Positions 1 through 8,594 of a stretch of DNA of 19,046 nucleotides are shown here, one piece after another. The notes under the pieces were generated by a model that had not been told where the DNA came from, made no database searches, and was given only the letters and a program-made list of their open reading frames with translations. The number at the start of each line of letters is the position of its first letter. The first letter of the stretch is position 1. Made by a program: the position numbers and the translations under genes. Source of the DNA: Hydrogenimonas sp. (GTDB taxonomy: Bacteria; Campylobacterota; Campylobacteria; Campylobacterales; Hydrogenimonadaceae); contig NZ_JAOZOZ010000004.1 of assembly GCF_029933015.1 (NCBI RefSeq), forward strand, positions 1 to 19,046. Direction: 5' to 3'.

Positions 1-1251
1 AAATATATGCGAAACGGCGAAGCCAACGGTTCCATGGCAGGTTCTCTGACGGGAACGATTTCGGCTTTCTCCGACGGTGAGGCCGATTTACGTCTGAGTT
101 TCGACGATGTGGGCATCGTGACGCTGGAGCTCAACGATACCTCCTGGTGTGCCGTCGATGCGGACGATACGCCGGAGATCAACCGTACCATCTATGGAGA
201 GAGGAACGTGACCTTCATTCCTCACCATTTCAGGGTGGAGTTCATCGCCTCGCCCCGCATGGAAGACAACGACACGGCCGGCGGCTTCACCTATCTCTCC
301 AACGACCTGCATATGAGTGCGTGGCTGCGGAATCTGAGCCTGAAAGTGACGGCCGAGGGAGAAAAGGGGGGAACGATGAGGAACTTCTCCAATCCGATGA
401 ACCGTCTCTTCGCCGATCCCGTCGATATCACACCCCTTTTGAGTCTGCCGGCGAAGCACTCGCCCGCCCGTACTCTCGGCGAACCATTGCCCAAAACGGG
501 GGCCGATCTGGGTTTCGCTTCGGGGGAAGCGGTGCTGAGCTATTCGGATGTGGCGTTCAATTACGACCGCACCTATGACGAACCGACCGATCCCTTTCAT
601 GTGGCAGGCAGCGAAGGCAACCTTTCCGTGACGCTGCAGGATGCGACCTATCCTTCGGTGGCGGGAGGTGTTGTGTCAAATTTTTCCGGCGGTGCCACAT
701 TCTATTTCGGCCGGCTGCGCGCCGAAGATGTCGCCACGACCGAACGGAGTGTCGAAAATGTCGTGGAGATCGAAGTCTACGACAGAAACGCTCCCTCTTT
801 CGTCACGGGTTTTCGGCAGAACTCCCTTCGCTGGTACCGCAACGAAAAACAGAGCAGCCGGATGAACGGAGGAATCAAAGATGCCAACGCCACGGCCGAC
901 ATCGCGCTTTCGAGCCCTTCCGACACGGACATTCTCATGGATTTCAGCCGATATGGAAACGGAACGGTGACGATGGAGATCAATACCACCGTGGACGTTC
1001 CGAGAAAACGGATCATCCATCTGGACATCGACAGTTGGCTATGGTACGTTCCGAAGGGATTTGGAAGCCCATACGCCTACGACGGGGCGAGCGACTGCAC
1101 GAAACACCCCTGCTTCGGTTATACCTATATCGGAAAAGGGCGGATCAGGGGTGTGCAGAGCGGTGAGATCAACGGATCCGATTTCGATACGGGAGCGCTG
1201 GAGAGCAACGCCACGTACCGCCGCAGACAGGGAGTGAAACTTTTCCGATGA
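1..1251 (+). CDS. MshQ-like secreted protein, C-terminal part (5' partial)
   Basis: The frame is open from the first base, so the gene starts upstream; the in-window ATG at base 7 is probably internal. The product is about 416 visible residues, polar and rich in Asp, Asn, Ser and Thr, with no membrane segment, as expected of an extracellular protein. Counting from base 7, a FIPHHFRV stretch (70-77) after a DDVG segment (33-36), and FGRLRAED (234-241), resemble the C-terminal region of MSHA protein MshQ (DUF6701), as I remember that family. It holds ten D/E-X-N-X-S/T sequons (Asn 7, 43, 59, 67, 88, 205, 294, 326, 389, 401), an exceptional density. A CxxxxC pair (364, 369) lies near the end. 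The stop overlaps the next prepilin gene (ATGA), tying it to the minor pilins; I infer a pilus-tip adhesin or surface cap. MshQ assignment is moderate; secretion is likely. Confidence 0.6.
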   Translation, partial: KYMRNGEANGSMAGSLTGTISAFSDGEADLRLSFDDVGIVTLELNDTSWCAVDADDTPEINRTIYGERNVTFIPHHFRVEFIASPRMEDNDTAGGFTYLSNDLHMSAWLRNLSLKVTAEGEKGGTMRNFSNPMNRLFADPVDITPLLSLPAKHSPARTLGEPLPKTGADLGFASGEAVLSYSDVAFNYDRTYDEPTDPFHVAGSEGNLSVTLQDATYPSVAGGVVSNFSGGATFYFGRLRAEDVATTERSVENVVEIEVYDRNAPSFVTGFRQNSLRWYRNEKQSSRMNGGIKDANATADIALSSPSDTDILMDFSRYGNGTVTMEINTTVDVPRKRIIHLDIDSWLWYVPKGFGSPYAYDGASDCTKHPCFGYTYIGKGRIRGVQSGEINGSDFDTGALESNATYRRRQGVKLFR

Positions 1252-1889
1252 GACGGGCATTGACGATGGTGGAGCTGATCTTTACGATGGTGATCATCGG
1301 GCTGGTTTTCATGGTCGTCCCCAAAATCGTTTTCGTCACCAACAAGAGTTTCGAAACGACCGTCAAAGAGGAGGCGCTCTACAACGCGATGGCGCTGATG
1401 GGTATCATCGTCCATCTGCCGTGGGACGAAGAGAACACGAAGTATGACCGGATACTCTCCGTCTCGGCAGGAAACGCGGCCTACAGATGTGACGATACGA
1501 CCGGGTTCTACAGAGTGGGCGGATTCGTCGGATCGCGAAACTGTATCGACAACAGCGCCACACCGATGAACGCCTCTTCGACATTGGGACGGGAAGACGC
1601 CTACTTCAACGATATCGACGACTACGACGGCTTTCAAGTCGATACGACCACACCCTACGGCGCCAAATACCGCCTGCAGGTTTCCGTCTCCTATCTGCAG
1701 GATCCTTCGCCGGGCAGCGTCGTCGACCTCTCGGCCCTCTCACCGGCTTCCGGTTCGACCGACATCAAGGAGATCAGGGTGACGGTATCCAACGTGCCGG
1801 GAAGGAAGAAAGCCCCTTTCACCTCGTCGCTCTACTACCACTCCGTCAATCTGGGGCAGATCTACATCAACAAAAGAGCGTGGCGATGA
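1248..1889 (+). CDS. minor prepilin, MshD/PilV/GspI-like
   Basis: This 213-residue type IV prepilin opens with the short leader MRRA followed by LTMVELIFTMVIIGL, so prepilin peptidase should cut after Ala4 and leave Leu+1 and Glu+5. Ala instead of the usual Gly at -1 is tolerated in the family. A hydrophobic helix covers residues 5-29. After it, an alanine-rich stretch ends in LPWDEE (about residue 60), which recalls the PilV/GspI/MshD group; the rest is a globular domain with two cysteines (about 82 and 98) that could form a disulfide. The start overlaps the upstream stop as ATGA, and the end overlaps the next prepilin the same way. It probably belongs to the pilus-tip initiation complex at the inner membrane. 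Prepilin identity is firm; the subfamily is inferred. Confidence 0.85.
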   Translation: MRRALTMVELIFTMVIIGLVFMVVPKIVFVTNKSFETTVKEEALYNAMALMGIIVHLPWDEENTKYDRILSVSAGNAAYRCDDTTGFYRVGGFVGSRNCIDNSATPMNASSTLGREDAYFNDIDDYDGFQVDTTTPYGAKYRLQVSVSYLQDPSPGSVVDLSALSPASGSTDIKEIRVTVSNVPGRKKAPFTSSLYYHSVNLGQIYINKRAWR

Positions 1890-2821
1890 GACGGGGCTTC
1901 ACGCTGATCGAGATCATCATGGTCATCGTCGTGACGGGTATTCTGGCCGTCGGTACCTTCAAAGCCCTCAGCGCACTCTTTGTCAGGAGCGTCAAAGCCC
2001 GGGCCGTCACGGAACTCTCCATCTCTTCGCAGGCGGCCCTCGACCAGCTCGCCATTTTGCTTTACCACCGCATACCCGCATCCGTCATCGGCTACGATCC
2101 TGCGGATGGTACACTGCTGCCGCTCTCATCCATCGTCTCCTCCAAACCGGTGCTGGAGTGGATCGGTACCGCCGAAGAGGCGTTGACGAAGAGGGATTAC
2201 AGCGGCTTCGTGGATATGAACAGAAGTTCATCTTCGACCGATACTCTCTTTTCCCCCGAGAGTGTCGGAAGTCGTGTCGATGCGACGACGCGCCTGAAAT
2301 TCGGCCGCTCCGGCAACGTCTTTTCCGACGATCTGGTGCGGCTCGCTTTTGCCGGGACCTTCGACGAAGGGGATGATACCGGCGGCGACATACGCAACGC
2401 CTTCGGATGGCACGGCGGCAGGAGCGATGCGCTTTTTGCCATCGACATGGGCGATACGGGCGAAATCCGGCTGAGCGGCGATCCTGCTTATATCTACGAA
2501 AAGTACTATCTGGCCGATACGGCCTACGGCGTGGCCCGGGGGAGAGACATCGACACGAACGCCTCATGCATCGCGAACCTTCCGGCGGAGGTGAAAGATG
2601 ATACGCTCCTGCTCTTTTACGACTACAGGCCCTGGAAAGGGGAGAGCTTCTGCGCCGATCCCAACGGGGGTGGAGCGGGAAGCGTGACGGTGATCGCCGA
2701 ACATGTCGGCGGTTTCAGAGCCGAGTACGTCAACCGGACGATCCGGCTGAGCATCGATCTGCTCCGGCCGGTACGAAGTTCGTCACCGGTGCATCTTTCG
2801 AAGCAGAAGGTGGTTTTCTGA
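1886..2821 (+). CDS. mshO: minor prepilin, MshO/PilW/GspJ-like
   Basis: This 311-residue prepilin has a textbook processing site, MRRG/FTLIEIIMVIVV, with Glu at +5. I chose the ATG at 1886, which overlaps the previous stop as ATGA and gives the four-residue leader; a GTG at 1880 would add only two residues. The helix is followed by RAVTELSISSQAALDQLA and then RIPASVIGYD, features I associate with the MshO/PilW (GspJ) group, the largest minor pilins of the tip complex. The globular part contains two D-X-N-X-S sequons (DMNRS, DTNAS) compatible with N-glycosylation after export. It shares its last base with the next start (TGATG). Role inferred: priming pilus assembly and forming the tip with the neighbouring minor pilins. 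Confidence 0.82.
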   Translation: MRRGFTLIEIIMVIVVTGILAVGTFKALSALFVRSVKARAVTELSISSQAALDQLAILLYHRIPASVIGYDPADGTLLPLSSIVSSKPVLEWIGTAEEALTKRDYSGFVDMNRSSSSTDTLFSPESVGSRVDATTRLKFGRSGNVFSDDLVRLAFAGTFDEGDDTGGDIRNAFGWHGGRSDALFAIDMGDTGEIRLSGDPAYIYEKYYLADTAYGVARGRDIDTNASCIANLPAEVKDDTLLLFYDYRPWKGESFCADPNGGGAGSVTVIAEHVGGFRAEYVNRTIRLSIDLLRPVRSSSPVHLSKQKVVF

Positions 2822-3264
2822 TGCGGCGGGCGTTTGGAATCTGGCAGGCTCTCATCATCATTCTGATCGTCAGCGGCCTGATGGTGGTGGCGATGCGCTA
2901 CGCCAAAATCGGTGCCGTCCACACGGCGGACAGCTATACGAGAGAGCAGGCGGAGCTCTTTTTGCAGAGTGCCGTCGAGATCGCGATGCTCCAGATCGCC
3001 GGGCACGACAGAAGCTCCGGATGTCTCGACCGTGTGCATGTCGTATCGAAAGATGGAAAGTTCGTCGCGGACATCGCCATCGTCCGCTACTATCTTCTCG
3101 AAGGAAGTGCCGATCTGGCCGCCTGCGGGGCGCTTGGGTATCCGATCGAGACGGAGGAGTCCCACGGTATGGTGATGATGGAGGCGGTCGTCGCGACCGA
3201 TCCGAACCATCCGAAAGTGGTCCATCCGGTGCGGATCGTGCGAAGGAGCCTGCAGAGACCATGA
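2821..3264 (+). CDS. mshP: minor pilin lacking Glu5, MshP/PilX/GspK-like
   Basis: This 147-residue protein starts MRRAFGIWQALIIILIVSGL. If cut after Ala4, position +5 is Gln rather than the near-universal Glu. Loss of Glu5 is characteristic of the GspK/PilX/MshP subunits that sit at the filament tip, where no Glu5 contact to a preceding N-terminus is needed. The helix is followed by REQAELFLQSAVEIAMLQI, like the residue pattern after the helix of PilX/MshP proteins, and a short domain with a Cys pair (about 61 and 101). Its size is close to Vibrio MshP as I remember it. Translation is coupled to both neighbours (TGATG upstream, ATGA downstream). Likely membrane and pilus-tip location. Assignment rests on position, size and helix features. 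Confidence 0.75.
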   Translation: MRRAFGIWQALIIILIVSGLMVVAMRYAKIGAVHTADSYTREQAELFLQSAVEIAMLQIAGHDRSSGCLDRVHVVSKDGKFVADIAIVRYYLLEGSADLAACGALGYPIETEESHGMVMMEAVVATDPNHPKVVHPVRIVRRSLQRP

Positions 3265-3731
3265 GACATACGGCATTCACCCTGATCGAACTGATTTTCG
3301 TCATACTGCTGGTGGGGATACTCGCCATGGTGGCCACATCCCTATCACGTCCCGACAGGCTTCTCAACGACACGAAGTTCGTCCTCTCCAAAGTGTTGAA
3401 AAGCCGCTACGAAGCCATAGGCTACGACCACAGAAATTTCGACGGCACTCTGCAAAGCGACAACATCGGATGTCTGAGGCTGGAGAGAGACTCCCTGGAA
3501 GAAAACCTCTCCAAAGCGGGTGCCTACCGGATGAAAGAGGATACGCGGATCACGGTCTCGGGCCTCGGAGGGAACACAATTTGCTTCGATGCCATGGGAA
3601 GACCGCACGACGGGGATTTCGGACTCCCTTCACTATTGCATCGGGAGGTCGATATTACTATCGGCGATACCAAAAAGAGTTATTCGATCACGGTCTATCC
3701 GATCAGCGGATACGCTACAATGAAATATTAA
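3261..3731 (+). CDS. minor prepilin, MshC/GspH-like
   Basis: This 156-residue prepilin has the leader MRHTA and mature start FTLIELIFVILLVGIL (Glu at +5). The start at 3261 overlaps the previous stop as ATGA, and the motif begins a few codons later, which rules out the much earlier in-frame start at 3021. The globular part contains GNTICFDAMGRP (about residues 108-119), a pattern like the strand and turn in GspH/FimT/MshC pseudopilins, and a second Cys at about 67. With the three preceding genes it completes an H-I-J-K-like minor pilin set. Eighteen bases separate it from the platform gene mshI, the only gap of more than 3 bases in this operon. Prepilin identity is firm; the subfamily call is tentative. 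Confidence 0.83.
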   Translation: MRHTAFTLIELIFVILLVGILAMVATSLSRPDRLLNDTKFVLSKVLKSRYEAIGYDHRNFDGTLQSDNIGCLRLERDSLEENLSKAGAYRMKEDTRITVSGLGGNTICFDAMGRPHDGDFGLPSLLHREVDITIGDTKKSYSITVYPISGYATMKY

Positions 3732-3749
3732 AAATTTAAATGGATACAG

Positions 3750-5234
3750 ATGGCAGTAGATAGCGTTTTTATCTGTTCGGAGAATGAGAAAGGGCTGTTG
3801 AGATTCGACGGTTCCTCTTTCGAAAAAGCGACTCCGAAACAGGCGAAAAGGGGGCATTGCGGAAGTGTCGTGCCCGTCGACATCATCCACTCCCACACTT
3901 TCAAGATCCCCATCGGGACGAGCGAAGAGAAGATCGAGACGATCGTCGAGATCACGATGTTCGAAGAGGGGGGTCTCGATCTTGAGAAAGAGTACGCGAT
4001 CGCCTACGTGAAGCATCCGCTCGATTTCGAATCCTCCTGGCTCATCGAGGCGTTCGCGGTGGCCCACGACAGACTGCACGAACTCTACGACGCCGCGGCT
4101 TCGGTGACGGGACGCATCGATCTGCTGGCCATCCCCTACCTGATCTACGAAGCCCTCTATGCCTACGACAAAGCCGACGCCTCCGCCGTCGAGCTTTTTC
4201 TCTATATCGGTGACGAAGCCTCCTACGCCGTGCTCTGCAAAGAGGGGCGCTATGTGACGCATCGGGGGTTGCCTTCCCTCCAGTCGATCGCCCTCAAGGC
4301 GCAGGTGAGTGTCGAAGCGCTGAAAGAGTCGCTGCGTCAGCGGGGCCTGGAGAGAGAGAAGTACGGTCCCGACGAATCGCTGCTTGTCACGACGATCCAG
4401 GACACCTTCGCCAACATGACCGAACGGATCGCCCAGACGGTCAACCACAAACGGGGAATCTTCGGTATCGGAAGTGTCGATACGATCCTGATCGATTTCG
4501 AGCAGGAGACGATTCCGGGTCTGTGGGAGCTTTTCGACGGGTACGGATTCGAAGAGAGCCGCAAGGGGGCGCTCAGCTGCTGCGAGACGCTCGAACCCGC
4601 CCTGCAGCACGAAGGCGTCGAAGCGCTCTATCTGCTGGCTGCGGCCCAGGAGAGGATCGAAGCGCCGAATCTCACCATCTTCGAGAAGCGTCCCGGTTTC
4701 TGGTGGAGCCATACGGGAAAGTTCGTGGCCGCCGCGGGACTCGCCACGCTCGTGACGGTCGGATGGGGTGCGCTCGAGCAGATGGAGCTCGAAGGGTGGC
4801 AGACGAACCGTGCCGATCTGGAGGCCCGTCTGATGGAGGTGCAGGAGAAGTCGAAGTATTTCAGAAAAAAACTTCTCGAAGAGCGTGCCGCACGGGATGC
4901 CGTGGCCGAAAAGCTGAAAGAGGCGCGGCAGAATATCGTGGCGTTCGATGAAGCGGCCGACGCCATGATGCTGATCAAGGCTTCCAAGGCCAAGCGGCAG
5001 AAGATGATGCAGGATGTCGTCGAAGCGCTCCAGAGATACTCCCTCTCGGCCACATCGATGGAGCAGAACGGTTCGAGAACGATGAGGGTCGACATTCTCA
5101 CCAGCTACGCCAGACGTGACAGGATCGCCAAATTCATGAAGGATCTGGTCGACAGAGGGTACGAAAACGTCGGAACCGAAGCGATCAGGCTGGATAAGGA
5201 TGTCTACCAAAGCCGCGTGGAGATCGTCCGATGA
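3750..5234 (+). CDS. mshI: MshI-like pilus platform protein (PilM/PilN-type, GspL-like architecture)
   Basis: This 494-residue bitopic inner-membrane protein has a cytoplasmic domain (about 1-315) with the layout of the actin-like PilM/GspL fold, one membrane segment (about 323-341, FVAAAGLATLVTVGWG), a charged coiled coil (about 355-400) and a small periplasmic domain. Cytoplasmic PilM and membrane PilN functions are thus joined in one chain, as in GspL and MshI. It should link the MshE ATPase to the periplasmic part of the machine. One sequon, EQNGS at 438-442, lies on the predicted periplasmic side. An ATG ten bases upstream (3740) reads quickly into a stop, so 3750 is the start; its Shine-Dalgarno is weak. 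The end overlaps mshJ (ATGA). Confidence 0.82.
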   Translation: MAVDSVFICSENEKGLLRFDGSSFEKATPKQAKRGHCGSVVPVDIIHSHTFKIPIGTSEEKIETIVEITMFEEGGLDLEKEYAIAYVKHPLDFESSWLIEAFAVAHDRLHELYDAAASVTGRIDLLAIPYLIYEALYAYDKADASAVELFLYIGDEASYAVLCKEGRYVTHRGLPSLQSIALKAQVSVEALKESLRQRGLEREKYGPDESLLVTTIQDTFANMTERIAQTVNHKRGIFGIGSVDTILIDFEQETIPGLWELFDGYGFEESRKGALSCCETLEPALQHEGVEALYLLAAAQERIEAPNLTIFEKRPGFWWSHTGKFVAAAGLATLVTVGWGALEQMELEGWQTNRADLEARLMEVQEKSKYFRKKLLEERAARDAVAEKLKEARQNIVAFDEAADAMMLIKASKAKRQKMMQDVVEALQRYSLSATSMEQNGSRTMRVDILTSYARRDRIAKFMKDLVDRGYENVGTEAIRLDKDVYQSRVEIVR

Positions 5235-5851
5235 GTCTGCTGCAGGATACCGAAAACCAGTTCGAAGCCTTCTCTCCCGCCAAACGGCTGATCGTGACGG
5301 CCGGTACGGCGCTGATGATCCTGGCGCTGGGGTGGTATGGATGGATCGATCCCATGCAGCAGCGGATCGAAGCGGAGAAGACGGAGTGCGAACAGCTCGA
5401 GCAGAAGATCGCCAGCGTCGATCTGCGCCGGATCGGTCTGATGCTCGAGAAGGTCAAGCGCAAAAGACTCCAGCTGCAGGAGGAGCTCGAAAAAACCGAA
5501 GCGGCGAAACGCTATCTGCAGAGCCGGGCGAAGCGGCTCGATTTCATCTGGTTCGAGCAGAAGAGTTTTCTCGAAATGCTCGACAGGGTTCTGAAGCGTT
5601 CGGTGGAGCTGGGCCTTCGCATCGACCTGATCGAAAGTTCCGACGAGAGCGGAGAGATCTCTGCGATGATCGAAAAGAAAAAGGCGGTGCGTATCGACGG
5701 GGCCGGAAGATTCGCCGATATCGTGAAGCTGATCCACTATATCGAGAGTTTCAACGCCCTGTTGAAAGTCGAAGGTGTGAAGATCTTCCTGAGCGAAGAG
5801 GGGGAGACGCTCTTCCATCTCGATCTTCTCAGTTACGGAGCGAAACCGTGA
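5231..5851 (+). CDS. mshJ: MshJ-like pilus platform protein (PilO/GspM-type)
   Basis: This 206-residue bitopic protein has a short cytoplasmic start, one membrane helix (about 19-38), a long charged coiled coil (about 42-112) and a C-terminal alpha/beta domain from about 115, the standard build of PilO, GspM and MshJ. In related systems these pair with the PilN/GspL partner on the periplasmic side of the inner membrane and transmit ATPase state to the secretin. The gene sits between mshI and the mshK-like gene and overlaps both (ATGA before, GTGA after). Sequence identity in this family is low, so the call relies mainly on architecture and position in the locus. Confidence 0.8.
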   Translation: MSLLQDTENQFEAFSPAKRLIVTAGTALMILALGWYGWIDPMQQRIEAEKTECEQLEQKIASVDLRRIGLMLEKVKRKRLQLQEELEKTEAAKRYLQSRAKRLDFIWFEQKSFLEMLDRVLKRSVELGLRIDLIESSDESGEISAMIEKKKAVRIDGAGRFADIVKLIHYIESFNALLKVEGVKIFLSEEGETLFHLDLLSYGAKP

Positions 5852-6252
5852 AAAAGATCTGCACTCTCACGCTCTTTCTGACGGCTCTGGTGTGGGGTTC
5901 TGCGATCGATGTCGAGAGCATCGCGAAAAAACTCGAAAAAGTCGGGAGGTGGAGACTTCCCGAAACACCCGACTACGTGATCTACGACCCCTTTCGCAGA
6001 GCCGAACCTCTGATCAAACAGGCGAAAAAGAGAACGTACGCGCCGCAGGCACCCGTCGTGAGGGTTTCTGCCATCATGAACGAACGGGCCTTCGTCAACG
6101 GACGGTGGGTGGCCCGGGGTGATAGGATCGGCCCGTACCGGATCGTCGCCGTCCGTGCCGGTGGTGTCGTGATGAAGGAGGGGGGACGAACGCTCTTCAT
6201 ACCCCTCAAACGAAAAAAGAAACTATTGAAAATCAAGGAAACGGAACAATGA
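5848..6252 (+). CDS. mshK: MshK-like periplasmic pilus assembly protein (PilP/GspC-type)
   Basis: This 134-residue protein starts at a GTG that overlaps the mshJ stop (GTGA). It begins MKKICTLTLFLTALVWGSA, a likely signal peptide cleaved near residue 18. The second half, from NERAFVNGRW through GDRIGPYRIV to TLFIPL, reads as a small all-beta domain resembling the HR domain of GspC and PilP, which docks onto the N-terminal domain of the secretin. The C-terminus is very basic (RKKKLLKIK). A longer in-frame reading starts near 5200 but only extends into mshJ and would destroy the signal peptide. It overlaps mshL by ATGA. Size and position fit MshK in Vibrio. Confidence 0.75.
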   Translation: MKKICTLTLFLTALVWGSAIDVESIAKKLEKVGRWRLPETPDYVIYDPFRRAEPLIKQAKKRTYAPQAPVVRVSAIMNERAFVNGRWVARGDRIGPYRIVAVRAGGVVMKEGGRTLFIPLKRKKKLLKIKETEQ

Positions 6253-7793
6253 AACGGATAATGGCCGGATTGCTCTTTTCGGCACTGATGCTTTTCGGAT
6301 CGGCCGACTGCCAGAATAAACTCTTCTCCTTTTCCACCGGCTCACAGGCTGGACAGATCACGATATTCGACATCGTCCAGAATCTGGCGGATACCTGTGA
6401 GTTCAGTGTCATGTTCGCCGACGAAGAGGCGAAAAGAGTGGTTCGCACACCGCTGCAGCTTGTCCATATACGCGACTATTCGCTGGATGAGATGTTTTCG
6501 TTTCTCTTCGACGAGCACAATATGTTCTACCGCTACGATCCCCAGCGGCGCATACTCACGATCTCCTACATCGAAACCAAATCGTTCCACATCGACTACG
6601 TCAATCTCAGTGAACTGAAGACCGAGTCGATCAAATCGATCACGGTCGGGGCTTCGAACAACAACGATAACTACGATACTTCCGGCAGATACGGAACTTC
6701 CGGTGGCGGAGGCGGATACGGCGCGTCGGGTTACGACAACGATAACGGTGGCGACAACTCCGACTATACGACGATCAGGACAGTCACCGAGTTCAAGTTC
6801 TGGGACAATTTCAAGGACCAGATCGACGCGATCCTCCAGCGTGACGAAGACAGTCATACGGTCCAGAGCAAATCGCTGATCAACAAAGAGGCGGGCATCG
6901 TCACCGTCACGGGTACGAAACGGCAGATCGAACGGGTGGAGGAGTATATCGACCACGTCACCGGACGGCTGCACAAGCAGATCATGCTCGAAGCCAACCT
7001 GATCGAGTTGAGGTACGCCGACAAGAATACGACGGGTGTCGACTGGAGCCGTTTCGATCTGAAGCTCAGGGGCCTGGCTCGAAAAGGCGGCGCATTTCTG
7101 CTGCCCGACAGCTACAAGCTGGGCTACCAGTTCACGATGGACGGTCTGCTCGATTTCCTGCAGCACTACGGCGATGTCCGCACGATCTCCAACCCCAAGG
7201 TCATGACCCTCAACAACCAGCCCGCCGTCATCAACGTGGGCGACCAGATCAACTACAAGTACCAGACGGGTGCCATCACGACCACCACCACCGGAAACCC
7301 CGTCGGCACCAATACCTATACGATCGGCTCCGTTTTCGTCGGATTGACCCTCAATATCGTGCCGGAGGTGACCGACGACGGATTCATCATCCTCAAAATC
7401 AATCCGGTCGTCAGCGAACCGATCCAGCAGAACGAGGGACTCGACTACAACAGACTGCCCGGCGAGGGGGATTTTTCCTCCAATCCGAGCGACTCCAACG
7501 AGGACTCTTCGATCCGGCAGATGCCTCCGGATGTGAAGATCAAGCAGCTGACCTCCATCGTCAAGGTCAAAAACGGCCACAAGGTGATCATCGGCGGGCT
7601 CATCAGCAAACGGGTGATCAACTCCAACACCAAAGTGCCGCTGCTTGGAGACATCCCTCTGCTGGGGCGGGCGTTCCACCACACGGGAACCAAAGTGCAG
7701 AAGGTTGAGCTGATCGTCATCATCACCCCCAGGATCGTCGACGGGACCGCCGTCCCTTCCATCGATGACGCTTTGCGGATGGAGGAGCGGTGA
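6249..7793 (+). CDS. mshL: MshL-like outer-membrane secretin
   Basis: This 514-residue secretin forms the outer-membrane channel for the pilus. It has a signal peptide (about 1-19), an N-terminal secretin/STN-like domain (about 30-120), a flexible Gly/Asn/Asp-rich linker (about 135-172), an N1-type domain (about 180-240) and the beta-barrel secretin domain (about 245-500). The signature VPLLGDIPLLGRAF lies at 463-476 and is followed by ELIVIITPRIV (487-497). A cysteine at 21 follows SAD; the Asp at -1 makes a lipobox unlikely. One sequon, DKNTT (258-262), is present. No pilotin gene is seen in the window. ATGA overlap upstream; the next start follows the stop directly. Confidence 0.93.
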   Translation: MKRIMAGLLFSALMLFGSADCQNKLFSFSTGSQAGQITIFDIVQNLADTCEFSVMFADEEAKRVVRTPLQLVHIRDYSLDEMFSFLFDEHNMFYRYDPQRRILTISYIETKSFHIDYVNLSELKTESIKSITVGASNNNDNYDTSGRYGTSGGGGGYGASGYDNDNGGDNSDYTTIRTVTEFKFWDNFKDQIDAILQRDEDSHTVQSKSLINKEAGIVTVTGTKRQIERVEEYIDHVTGRLHKQIMLEANLIELRYADKNTTGVDWSRFDLKLRGLARKGGAFLLPDSYKLGYQFTMDGLLDFLQHYGDVRTISNPKVMTLNNQPAVINVGDQINYKYQTGAITTTTTGNPVGTNTYTIGSVFVGLTLNIVPEVTDDGFIILKINPVVSEPIQQNEGLDYNRLPGEGDFSSNPSDSNEDSSIRQMPPDVKIKQLTSIVKVKNGHKVIIGGLISKRVINSNTKVPLLGDIPLLGRAFHHTGTKVQKVELIVIITPRIVDGTAVPSIDDALRMEER

Positions 7794-8594
7794 ATGGGTG
7801 ACCTGAAGAGAGCTTCCGAACTTTTCGAAGACCGCGTGGACAGGAACGACTACTACGACGCGGCCAGTTCGGAACTTTCGAAAACGACGCTCCTCGCACT
7901 GATCGACGAGGCGGAGCGGCGGCCGATCTTTCTGCTGGGAGATCCCGGCGTCGGAAAGACGAAAATGCTCCACACGCTCAAACAGGCGCTTCGTGAAAAG
8001 GGGGACACGCGCACGATCGTCCATCTCGACGAGCCCTTCTTCGATCCGCTCTCCTTTCTGCAGCGGCTGGCCCGGGAGTGCGGCCTGGCGGAGGAAGGGC
8101 CCATGGACGACCTCAAAAACCGCGTCGTCGACCATTTCCGAGAGAGTGAACACCTGATCATGATCGACGAGGCGCAGCTGATGAACGAAAGTTCACTGGA
8201 GTTTCTGCGGATACTCTCCGATACGAAAGCCTTCCGGTTTCTGCTCTCGATGCACAAGGAGGAGGGCGAGGAGATCCTCCGCAAACCCCACTTCAAATCG
8301 CGCAGCCACAAGGTCGTCCAGATCGGCCGGCTCGATGCGGTGGAGGTGGGGGAGTATCTCTCCACGACGCTTCTGCGGGAGGGACTGGGCGAGATTTCCA
8401 CGATGCTCGACAAGGGGGTGGTGCGGCGCATCCACCGCTACAGCGAAGGAAATTTCAGAAACGTCAAGCGGATGGCCCAGGTGCTTTTCGAACTGATGGA
8501 GCACGCCCGGAGCAACGGTCTGAAACAGTACCGCAAACCCAACGCCTGCCTGCTGGATATGGCGGCGATCGACCTGGGGCTGATCGATGCATAA
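7794..8594 (+). CDS. mshM: MshM-like AAA ATPase (ExeA/GspA family)
   Basis: This 266-residue P-loop ATPase has Walker A GDPGVGKT at 49-56 and Walker B LIMIDEAQ at 121-128, with the AAA_22/ExeA-like organisation. Unlike full-length ExeA it has no membrane segment or peptidoglycan-binding domain, as in MshM. In related systems such ATPases assist secretin or pilus assembly; for MshM the role is poorly defined. The start codon abuts the mshL stop with no gap, and the last eight bases overlap the start of the mshN-like gene. The core motifs are certain and the MshM name follows from its place between mshL and mshN. Confidence 0.85.
   Translation: MGDLKRASELFEDRVDRNDYYDAASSELSKTTLLALIDEAERRPIFLLGDPGVGKTKMLHTLKQALREKGDTRTIVHLDEPFFDPLSFLQRLARECGLAEEGPMDDLKNRVVDHFRESEHLIMIDEAQLMNESSLEFLRILSDTKAFRFLLSMHKEEGEEILRKPHFKSRSHKVVQIGRLDAVEVGEYLSTTLLREGLGEISTMLDKGVVRRIHRYSEGNFRNVKRMAQVLFELMEHARSNGLKQYRKPNACLLDMAAIDLGLIDA

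Noticed and set aside
3693..3721. Internal promoter before mshI (TACAAT at 3716-3721)
   Set aside because: No matching -35 element, and the box lies within the coding end of the previous gene; a single hexamer is too common to count.
6303..6311. Lipoprotein signal in MshL (Cys21)
   Set aside because: Residues before the Cys are Ser-Ala-Asp; Asp at -1 does not fit a lipobox.
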